Origin: Symsagittifera roscoffensis
Lineage: Eukaryota; Xenacoelomorpha; Acoela; Convolutidae
DNA length: 64,000 nt
Assembly: GCF_963678635.1 (NCBI RefSeq)
Contig: NC_087065.1
Span: 48,422,381 to 48,486,380 of the forward strand
Reading direction: 5' to 3'
The notes beneath the pieces were generated by a model. It did no database searches. It was not told the DNA's origin and was given only the letters and a program-made list of their open reading frames with translations. Position 1 is the first letter of the stretch. Each line of letters starts with the position of its first letter. Positions 56,061 to 64,000 of the stretch are shown here, piece by piece. The translations under genes were made by a program, and so were the position numbers.

Positions 56061-56479
56061 TGACGACCTTTATCAGAGTTCAATTGTCTACGACCACCCT
56101 CAGGTTATAATTTTGGCCAATCTGAGACCATCTTTTTACAATTGCTGTAGAGAGAGAGCTAATGTTTCCAATTCAATCAATAAAAAGTGAATCTATTCTC
56201 GCAGTTAGACAAGGACAATTGTGTAGATATAAATTTGAGACAAATTGAGAAATATGACGGATCTTCTGAAATTTCTTCCATATATATTGAACTACATATC
56301 TGAGCCGAACAATTGAAGCTTGTCTTATTGTACATAGCAAAACTCGCTGATCTGATTTGAATATGTTGCACTGCCGAATCAATGTGTAGGTGGCAAACAG
56401 CTTTACATTATTAAACAGGTCCCTTTCCGCTAAAAAAAATAATGTGATGCTCATGCTTAGGTTTGTGTAGTCTACATTA

Positions 56480-56950
56480 AGATCCTTGTACCATCTCCAA
56501 AGACCGTATTCTGTTATGATAGGTTTTTAAGAGCTTCAATCTTATCTTTCGCAACCTCCTATGCTATTTCCGACTCACGGTCGTTTTTCTCAAAAATGGA
56601 AAGCCATGGCCTAATTTCTGGTGATCGTTTGAGTACCTTGATCACTAGAGAAGGCTCGTTATAGAGTGAATGAAGCATATAAAGCTGAGAGTTGTTCTAT
56701 GTTCGAACACAATAATCCGGGATTCTTTTCGAAGAGATTTCGAAGGATGCCTCACTGGTTTCTGTATCTTTGCTCCAGCATCTCAAGGGCATTTACGTAG
56801 TTGCTTTCAGTTTTCTTTTTCATAATGATTTAAAAAGCATAACTTGTCTAATATCGTTTGAGATACATCCACTTCTTAAGTAGTGCCAGCTTCTTACTGT
56901 CATAGGCGTTTAATTTTAATCCATCGATTAAGCTTAGCCATGCATTCGTT
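56480..56950 (-). pseudogene. Possible retroelement Gag-like (DUF1759-type) relic
   Basis: On the minus strand, between stops, it reads AYDSKKLALLKKWMYLKRY and then TESNYVNALEMLEQRYRNQ, EKNPGLLCSNIEQLSALYAS. The NY--AL--L--RY-N pattern is that of the Gag region of BEL/Pao-type elements (DUF1759). No LTR or pol is nearby, and at least three stops interrupt it. Confidence 0.35.
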
Positions 56951-56954
56951 CAAT

Positions 56955-57292
56955 TTTTACACTGAGGGGAAGCTTCGCTTTGCGAACACTATCGAGAACA
57001 CCACAAAAAGCAACTCTATTAAGTAGAATAAGAAAAAGTCGAAATAAGCCTCGAATTAATAAAATTTCGGCTGTCTCGGATTCGATCTCCGGCCGAGCTC
57101 GACCTAGAGAAATTGAATCACAAGCATTAACCACGAATAAAGCAAAAAAAACAGATGCTATCAAATTTCCGATGCTAGATCGTGATTATGGAAATAACTG
57201 AACACTTTCCACTTTTAATGAACACTTTTATTTGCGAGTTAGATTAGAAAAAAAAGGTTCGTACTAATACACTAGCTGCTCGCTAGTTAAAA
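56955..57292 (-). repeat. SINE-like tRNA-derived repeat (family 1), long copy
   Basis: Aligns end to end with 29038-29385: GAAGCTTCGCTTTGCGAACA, CGGATTCGATCTCCGG, ATAAAGCA, TTTATTTGCGAGTTAGATTA. The T-arm-like block is well kept; the anticodon-arm part is eroded. Confidence 0.7.
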
Positions 57293-57626
57293 CAAAACTA
57301 AACAGTCATTTCGAAACCTGGTTTGTTGCTCTAAATGTGTTTGCTTAAATTAAAAAAATCATTTAAAAAAGGCAAATTCAACAATGCTAAAAAAATCTCA
57401 ACGATGCCTTAGCGGTAGTTTTACCTGAATTTTGGCTTATTTATAGACACAAATAATTTTTGTTTGAAAAACGATGTTTATTGCAAAACATTTTAGATTC
57501 TAGACAAAAGAAAGAAACTTGATAATTGCGCTGAGCAAAGTGTAATTGAAAAATTCAATTTAAAATAGAGCTAAAACCTGTTCAAGTTTTCAACGGTTCA
57601 ACACTTCAAGTGAAAAATGGTCTGAT

Positions 57627-59502
57627 CAAGGGTGTTCAAAAAATAATGGGGGAAAAATTAATTGCAATTAATGGGATGCAATTAATTGACTGCTGTATTT
57701 TTCTAAACCACTTAATTGATGGTAAAGCAAGCAATTAATTGGCAATTATCAAGTATTTATAAAGCGTATTCTAATAGTTTTGTCTGCCTAATGTAGCCTG
57801 GATATTCTTTCAGTGTGTGAATGAAAATAAGAGTAAATTCTACTGGCTAGTGGAATTGTTCACATATTACGACATTAGCGCGTGTGACATTACCTGCTCC
57901 AGTGAAAACAAAGCAGCATGACTACTAATTCATTTCGTAAACAAATATGCGAAAAGTATTTTACACCTGGAGCATTAGAGAACAAATGGACATGTACATG
58001 TGGAAAAACTGTCACACAGAAGAAAGAAAAGGGCTGGACAAATTTATGGAACCACATCATTGCCCTTCACCCAGACTACTGAAACACGGAAAACCAGAGC
58101 ACACTTATCGCCTACGTATCATCACCAGTGGAGAATGTGTTTGGATGGATCGACTGGATCACAGACTGCTTTTATCCTTTCAGTTTTGTCGAAAATGAAA
58201 TAAATCGAAAATATACGAGCTTGAAGCCGATTTCTCGCAACACTCTATAGAAATACATGATTGGTTTATCGGCCAAAGTTGAAAGTGCGGTCAAAGACAA
58301 GTTGAAAAGGAAAGTTATGTATTCTGATGGATGGGTGGTCCAAAGGCAGCACCCATTACGTAGCACTTTTTGCTGCCCTTCCAGATTCGAAGGTGAGCGC
58401 AGGTTATTCCACTGTTTTTTTTTGTCTTTTTCGCCATTGTACGACGAGACCAACTTAAATGCAGACAAACACTGCAGGTTTATAAAATGGGTTGTTCAAG
58501 ATTTGTATGGAAAGAACGTGGAAACAGATGTTATTTCGATATTAGGCGATAATTTCGAGGCGAATAAGTCTATTGCTCGTAAACTCGGAAAGACATTGGT
58601 GGGTTGCGGGTCCCATCGGCTAAACCTCGCAATAAAAATCATACCTGCTGAACACAAAATTATTCTGGACAAGGTCAACACGCTTATGGGCAAGTTCGAA
58701 AACTTGATTCTCGGGACAAAATTGAGGAAACTCAACATCATTGGTTCCGGTACAACGCAACGTCACCAGATGGAGCAGTACGTTTGAGATGATAAAAAGA
58801 TACTTCGAGCTAAAAACTCTTTTCAGTACAATTGAAAATGATCCCGCGCTAGCTGTATACTTACCCGCACCATTCGAAAACAATCTGCTCGAGAACCTGC
58901 TCAATCAGTTTACTAAGCTGAACTCAGTTAACAAAGCGATGCAACATGTAGAAATCACAATATCTGACACGCGGGCTCTGTTCGACGAGGTCATCAAATC
59001 TCACCCGATGACATCCAAATACCTGGCTTCTGATGCGTCCATTGTTTTTGATGTTGTGTTTGAATCTGCTATCACGAAAATTCAGAACAAGAACGAACGT
59101 TTTATGACTAAAGAAGAAGTTCTGGCCGTGAAAATGCTGAAGAAAAACGAAGATGAACAAGCGTCAGCAACAAGCACCTCAGACGATTTTGCACAGAGTA
59201 TAATCAAAAAGAAAAGAATGTGCAACTCCGGGTCCGACTACGCGACTAAGAAAGAATTCTCTATGTATTACCTACGTCAAACATTGTGGAAGGCTTTTTC
59301 AGCACAGCAGGTATAGCTCTAAGCGACTACCGGTATCGACTTTTGCCAGCAAACATGGAATGTCAGTTATTCCTTAAGTACAATCGTCGACTATGGGTCA
59401 ATTAATTGCAATAATTGATTGATAAAGTCCCCATTACAATTAATTGATTGCCTTGGAAAAAAACTCAAAACATTAATTGCAATTAATTTTTGAACATCCC
59501 TG
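57627..59502 (+). mobile_element. hAT transposon with TIRs, 8-bp TSD and broken transposase
   Basis: A 1.88-kb element. The left end CAAGGGTGTTCAAAAAATAA and the inverse of the right end, CAGGGATGTTCAAAAATTAA, share an internal TTAATTGCAATTAAT. Target copies GGTCTGAT (57619-57626) and GGTCTGAC (59503-59510) match at 7 of 8 bases. The sub-terminal regions are full of TTAATTG repeats, as is common for transposase-binding sites. The single gene inside encodes a hAT transposase with stops, frameshifts and a deletion. Confidence 0.92.
57918..59398 (+). pseudogene. hAT transposase, BED finger and core, inactivated
   Basis: The frame starts at ATG 57918. A BED-type zinc finger follows: WTCTCGKTVTQKK then LWNHIIALHPDY (C-x-C...H-x5-H). 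The same frame continues through stops at 58080 and about 58245 to SDGW, ISILGDNFEANKSIARKLG and LVGCGSHRLNLAI, the hAT catalytic core. Near 58750 the frame shifts (VPVQRNVTRWSSTFEM), and near 59300 it shifts again to STAGIALSDYRYRLLPANM, the last part of the hATC dimerisation domain. Most of hATC, with its ERxFS motif, is missing. Confidence 0.88.
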
Positions 59503-59510
59503 GGTCTGAC

Positions 59511-60040
59511 GACATAGCCCAGAAAATCGAACCCAAAACCGGGATATGCAGAAAAAAATATATTTTCAAACAAAAAATTTCGCTCGGTATGTCCAAGAAA
59601 CAAAAAAACTGGAATCAGCATTTGGGGCTTGGGCTTGTATTTAAGAATTTGCGCATAATTCCCTTATTGGGAAATCAAGGTAGAAAAAATCGTTGCTTGA
59701 AAGCCCGTATACGATCTTTTTTTTGTACTTTATATATTTTAAGGTATCTTTTTTAGGTTATTTTAAGCACGCAGATGTTGCTGATATTTCAAAGTAGTTT
59801 AATTGGACGGGTTGCGTGTAAAGTGAAATTAAAGCTTCAGCTAGAAAAAAATGTAACCTGTTCAGAAAATGAGGTCATTGTAGATAACAACATCTTCATC
59901 ATTCCTAGCAGGAGACTGTTGTCGGATCCTCCAACACATTTGCTATCAGTCCCTTCTTTCAGACCAATGCAACTGATTTTCGAAGGGTCGTCTTTCAGAA
60001 ATAACGGATGACTGTACTCGACTAAAATTTACTTAATGTA
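59511..60040 (+). other. Unassigned; possible terminal exon at 59.8 kb
   Basis: 59775-60011 (plus) is open with balanced composition (IIPSRRLLSDPPTHLLSVPS, RPMQLIFEGSSFRNNG then a stop) after an acceptor-like TTTTAAGCACGCAG. It has no recognised family. It could be a last exon or chance. Confidence 0.25.
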
Positions 60041-60455
60041 GCGGTGGGTATTCACAAGTACCAAAATGATAAATCAGTCCCATACCAAAATAAAAAATCA
60101 ATCGCGTTAGTACCGAAAAAATTCAATTGGCCTAAGACTATTAAGCCGACTACTTTAGGCTCTTGGTTCAAGGTCGCCGGTGGGCGCGTCACGCACGCGT
60201 CGCCGATAACCGGCTCTAATTTTCGTGTAGATTCCTACACTCTGTTGGCAAGCTCGCAACACGTTGGCGCGACTGCAGCGGTCACTATTCTGCTGTTTAG
60301 TTTTCTTCTGCTTGAACAGTAGAAAATTCATACAATAATTCGTTGGCTCACAATTCGACCAATCAAAAATCGAGTTGAATAATTTTGGTACAAATGGGAC
60401 CGATTTTTCATTTTGATACAAATGAACGTTGGTACAAATGAGACGTATCGTAGCG
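60041..60455. mobile_element. Foldback element B: same GC-rich core, different arms
   Basis: The left arm (60050-60140) is built on GTACCAAAAT and CAGTCCCATACC. The right arm (60370-60445) is built on the inverse motifs (TTTTGGTACAAATGGGACC, TTGGTACAAATGAGAC). The core 60174-60290 matches foldback A's 23578-23697 in order: TCGCCGGTGGGCG, ATAACCGGCT, CTCTGTTGxCAAGCTCGCAA, CACGTTGGCGCGACTGC. Only the hairpin loop differs strongly. No coding capacity. Confidence 0.78.
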
Positions 60456-60592
60456 TATGTCGTGCGATTTATTTTTCGGATTTTCAGAAACTGTTACAAT
60501 AAAAAAAAGCTCACATAGCCATCAGACGAGCTTGAAATTCAAATTGAACTTCAAATGACAATCGAGGGTATATCAAATTAGCAAAAATTTAC

Positions 60593-60818
60593 TTGGTTCA
60601 ACTGATTGCTGCAGGAAACCTGTGTTGATTAGTTCCAATCCCACGTCTTTGATGGAACGGTATATGTAGCCTCTTACATTAAGACACGACAAAAAGAGCT
60701 GAGGCTCTGATACCACAAACTTCGATCCACATGAGCTCCAATAAGCCCCCGAATGCTTTTTTGGTTTATTAAGGATATCCCACAAATTCAAGAGAAAACC
60801 TGATGCGAGCATAATAAC
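60593..60818 (-). CDS. Orphan internal exon of an unknown gene
   Basis: 226 bp bounded by a strong acceptor (TTCATTTCTCACTTTCAAG) and donor GTAAAT. The only open frame runs through both borders (phase 0 in, phase 1 out): VIMLASGFLLNLWDILNKPK, SSCGSKFVVSEPQLFLSCLN, VGLELINTGFLQQSVEP. GC content is above the flanks. I do not recognise the family, and no neighbouring exon was identified. It might belong to a minus-strand gene running toward 51 kb, but its phase does not join the exon at 51355 directly. Confidence 0.5.
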
Positions 60819-61021
60819 CTTGAAAGTGAGAAATGAAAATAAATTATCTGTTATAAGAGGTTACCATTCCATTTGTACAAATATCATGAGAGTGTCAAAA
60901 CATTAAAATACCAACAAAGAATTCTGAATGTGGAACACAGCAGCTTCGTTCCACTAACTTTTACGTGTACCGGAGGAGCAGCACCAGGCTCTACAAAAAA
61001 CCGTTCATAAAGGTTATATAG

Positions 61022-61222
61022 CAGTATTTAGACAACCGCGTATTCAGACTCGTCAGTATTAAGACAAATACTGTTTCCACCAATCAGAATCGAGAAAAAG
61101 AAGAAATTAATAAATAATTATTATTTATTTTGGATTATTTAAGTCTTTTCTCGATTCTGATTGGTTAATACAGAATTTGTCTAAATACTGACGAGAATTA
61201 ATACGCGGTTGTCTAAATACAG
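61022..61222. mobile_element. Small MITE with TIRs of about 80 bp
   Basis: CAGTATTTAGACAACCGCGT on the left pairs with the inverse of CTGTATTTAGACAACCGCGT on the right. Similarity continues through TCGTCAGTATTxAGACAAAT and CCAATCAGAATCGAGAAAA to a short AT-rich loop. No clear target duplication. A solitary TCAGTATTAAGACAAA fragment lies near 19341. Confidence 0.8.
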
Positions 61223-61299
61223 GCTGCACTCCGTCCAGAAACTAGCAGAGAAACTAAGCGAAAAACGGAACGAATCATACTAGAACACAAGTTCACAAG

Positions 61300-61740
61300 T
61301 TCAATTCTGGTCTATAGGCCAGCTCTTTCGTCGACGTCCATTTCGTCATTCCAAAAACGATGCGTCGTACATTTCGGACGCCCATAGTTTGTCAAGTCTT
61401 GCTTTGAATATGTTGACGTTCTCGCTCGATATTATTCTTTCAGGCAATGAGTTCCAGTCGTTAATGGCTGCGATAGTAAAGAAGTTTTGTCTTGCTGTTG
61501 TTTTGGTTTTCCTCGTTAAAACTTTGTACGGGTTTCCTCGGGTGTCTCTTTCATTGATCGTAAACAGTCCTTCCGTTGCTGCGGCATCGTACATTCCATT
61601 CAAAATTTTGAAGACTTCTATCATTCTTCCGCGCTTCCTTCTATACTCCAGCGTTGGCAGTTTCAGAGCTTTCAGTCTTTCCGGGTAACTAAGTTTTTGT
61701 ATGTTTGCGACCAGTCTTGTCGCCCGCCGTTGAACGTTAG
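61300..61740 (-). pseudogene. 5'-truncated LINE, RT C-terminal end
   Basis: The minus strand reads QRRATRLVANIQKLSYPERL, KALKLPTLEYRRKRGRMIEV, FKILNGMYD, then RQNFFTIAAINDWNSLPERI and ENVNIFKARLDKLW. This is the standard C-terminus of CR1-like reverse transcriptases. The frame is intact for about 130 residues, suggesting a fairly young insertion. It is truncated at 61740, where a plus-strand LINE begins. Confidence 0.88.
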
Positions 61741-61783
61741 CCTAATTGTTGTGATAAACTCATTAAATAGTTTCCGGTTTGAT

Positions 61784-62563
61784 ATGTCTCAAGCAAAAGC
61801 TACTAGATGTGGACCATGCAACAAACCAGTGAAGGACGACTCAACTGCTATAGGATGTGAAAAGTGCAGCGCGTGGTTCCATGGGAAATGTGTTGGATTG
61901 TCTCCTGATGATGTAGCTACAATGGGCAAAATTCGAGGATGCTTCTGGCTGTGCTCTGGCTGCCTTGAGGGGAACATCTTCACCTCCCAAGCTAAGTTTG
62001 AACTGATTATTCAAAGACAAGAAAGCTTAATCGAAATTACAAAAAGCATAAAAGAAACTGTTGAAAATGTTGATCCAACCAAGACAACATCCTCGAATGT
62101 ACCTGTTAATAGTCGTATTAATAACAGTAACCGGGCCAACACATGTGAAAACGAGATAATCATCGACGGAGTCTGCGAAGACAACGGTCAATTTACATCC
62201 AATATAGAGGCCGAAGAAGCCAAAGTGGCCGAAATTTTTGATCATATAGGCGAAGAAAATCTCAGTATCTGCCAAATGTATAGACTTGGTAAAGCTAATC
62301 CCCAACAACGAAGACCGCGTCCTTTACTTGTTCGTCTGTCATCCGAATGGAATGCTAGAAAATGCCTAGCAAAATCTTACAAACTGAAGAATTTCAAAGA
62401 AAAGATTTTCATATCGAAGTCCCTAAACAAGAAGAACAGATTCTGAAACGTAAAATCTTCAAGAAACGGTACGACATGATTAACAATGAAAAAGTTCCAC
62501 GCGATGAGCTAAAAATTCGTGGTCTGACCCTCGAACGAAATGGTATCAAGATCAATCTCAACT
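61784..62563 (+). pseudogene. LINE ORF1 with PHD finger
   Basis: ATG at 61784 (MSQAKATRCGPCNKPV). PHD-type C4HC3 zinc finger: CGPC, CEKCSAWFHGKC, then WLCSGC (residues about 9-60). Then a coiled or linker region and an RNA-binding-like part (ENEIIIDGVCEDN, SICQMYRLGKANP, RPRPLLVRLSSEWNARKCLA). A frameshift near 62435 moves the end (KRYDMINNEKVPRDELKIRG) to the next frame, which stops at 62563. ORF1 with a PHD finger is typical of CR1 and related LINEs. Confidence 0.88.
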
Positions 62564-62574
62564 GACTACAATGA

Positions 62575-63522
62575 AAATTATGCCTTATCAACGCACAAAG
62601 TCTCTTGAGCCTAAATCAGCGTCTGAAGTTAATCAATTTTCTTTCTTTACATTCTCTTCATATCGTGTTCATTACTGAAACATGGCTTAAACCAGAAATT
62701 ACTGATCCCGAAACTTTTCCTATGAATTCTCCCTAATCGGTTATTGCTCGAAAAGACCGCACTTCTGGAGAACACGGAGGTGTTCTCATTGCTACAAAAA
62801 ATAGTTTTGCTTTAAATTATTCAATTCTATCATACGATGCAGATTACTGCATCGGACTTTCAAAATATTTGGGTGCAGTTAATCATATTTTCCTCCTTCT
62901 TTACAACCCCCCCGCTTCGTCGCAGTTTCGGATACCTGCCAAAATGCTTACTGATTCAATACGTTATTTTAACTCCAAATTGATTAATGGTTCTAGTTCG
63001 TACACAATCTTAGGTGACCTAAATCTGCCCGATATCTGTTGGGCATCTTCTGATGGAGGTTGTGATTACTCAAAACTGCTCCTAGAGGTTTTTGAGGATC
63101 ATAGCTTAATGCCCCTTGTATATGAACCCACACATCGCTCAGGCTACACTCTTGATATCATTTTAACTTCGCACACAGAATTGTTCACTGCATTTGTAAA
63201 TAAAGTGCTTTACTCAGACCATTTTCCTTTATTTGCTTTTTTTACCATTCCTGAAGCAGCGCCTACTGTGATTGGGAATTTTATGAAATCCTCTCAGTCT
63301 AAATCATCTTTCTCTCATTCGATCTTCAATAGTAACATCAGCCCTTGCTTTACCAAACTCATTGTGGAACAAAACTCATGTTATTCCATATCCACCACTA
63401 ATGATTATGTAGATAACTGGTACGCTCAGATCAATCATGCAATTCTTTTATCATGCGCACATAAAACTAAAAGACGCCAGCAACTCCCTATTATTATTCG
63501 TCGCATACAGTTCATTTACTGA
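62575..63522 (+). pseudogene. LINE ORF2, APE-type endonuclease
   Basis: Endonuclease motifs in order: CLINAQSLLS (Asn), IVFITETWLKP (Glu), SGEHGGVLIAT, TILGDLNLPDICWA (Asp and Asn) and LYSDHFPLF (Asp-His). All catalytic positions are kept. One in-frame stop lies near 62733 and a frameshift near 63500. The likely start is just after the ORF1 stop, within 20 bp. Confidence 0.88.
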
Positions 63523-64000
63523 ATAAGCACCATTCCATATCTAAACGGACAGCCAACACAAATCATTTAGCTTCGATCCAACGAGACCTTAACAATTCAA
63601 TCGAGTTAGATAAAACTTGTCTCCTTGAATCTTTAAGACCAAATTCTACCCGTGATTGCTTTAATTACCTTCGATCTTTTACCAAAAGGAAACTACCAAA
63701 CCAAATGCACTGGATGAATAGAAAAGCATCCACTTCTATTGAAATAGCCATTCTTTTAAACGATTACTTCTGTTCAGTGTTTCTAGAAAAGCACGAAATT
63801 CAAATCCTACAACCCGAAAAACCCACCATTTTTCTATCCGATCTCCATGTCAACCTTAAAAAGTTCGAAAAAGCTCTCGAATTTGCTAAAACTTCTTGTA
63901 TTACCAACGACCGCCTCCCAACCTTTATTCTTAACTGCTGCAGTGAATTAATATCTCCTCTAGTCGTGCAGCTCTTTGTCAAGGTTTTGGAAACTAAAAC
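63523..64000 (+). pseudogene. LINE ORF2, region leading into RT (truncated by window)
   Basis: After a frameshift the plus strand reads LLNKHHSISKRTANTNHLAS, RPNSTRDCFNYLRSFTKRKL, ASTSIEIAILLNDYFCSVFL and FILNCCSELISPLVVQLF. This is the segment between endonuclease and RT in CR1-like elements. The RT catalytic core lies beyond the window. Confidence 0.8.

Larger units (their letters stand above)
61742..64000 (+). mobile_element. CR1-like LINE, plus strand, continues past the window
   Basis: Contains ORF1 (PHD finger) and ORF2 (endonuclease, then the start of the RT region) in the normal order, with a few frameshifts and one stop. It lies back to back with the truncated minus-strand LINE ending at 61740. 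Confidence 0.88.

Overview
The window is metazoan nuclear DNA. It is AT-rich, its genes are split by GT-AG introns, and it is crowded with animal-type transposons (Ty3/Gypsy, CR1-like LINEs with a PHD-finger ORF1, hAT elements and MITEs, tRNA-derived SINEs). Two genes can be named with confidence from their protein products. One is an ABHD2-type alpha/beta hydrolase, the other an HSF1-type heat shock factor. I cannot fix the species. An invertebrate with a small set of dispersed repeats fits, and the 230-bp gap between two same-strand genes at 49.3-49.5 kb would suit an animal with operons and spliced-leader trans-splicing (a tunicate, for example). That is inference only.

Layout. 0-4.2 kb: possible LTR debris, a TA microsatellite, a complete hAT-type MITE and a 340-bp direct repeat. 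4.2-11.3 kb: a full-length but decayed Ty3/Gypsy element on the minus strand with both LTRs. 12.3-17.3 kb: two decayed LINE copies in the same direction, the second carrying a four-unit tandem array of its RT C-terminal segment. 17.4-18.5 kb: SINE and dispersed repeats. 18.8-38.0 kb: ABHD2 on the minus strand, seven coding exons whose phases all agree, encoding 532 residues. Its intron 5 holds the 3' part of an opposite-strand gene (21.0-22.7 kb, five exons, product not recognised). Other introns hold foldback elements, SINEs, a 160-bp satellite array and a 1.25-kb long inverted repeat.

38-43.9 kb: repeats only, including a MITE with a perfect 8-bp target duplication nested in a second, broken copy of the long inverted repeat. 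43.9-49.3 kb: the HSF gene on the minus strand (two coding exons, 678 residues). Directly upstream on the same strand are the last two exons of a nuclear coiled-coil protein gene (49.5-51.4 kb). 52-57.3 kb: a second hAT MITE, a LINE RT relic, a templated-insertion scar, a retroelement Gag-like relic and a SINE. 57.6-59.5 kb: a hAT transposon with TIRs, target duplication and a broken transposase. 60.0-61.2 kb: a second foldback element with the same core as the one at 23.5 kb, an orphan exon and a small MITE. 61.3-64 kb: two LINEs arranged back to back.

No tRNA, rRNA or CRISPR locus was seen. The most interesting structures are the two foldback elements that share a GC-rich core but have unrelated tandem-repeat arms, the nested opposite-strand gene, the tightly spaced HSF gene pair, the tandem RT-fragment array and the templated insertion at 55.9 kb.
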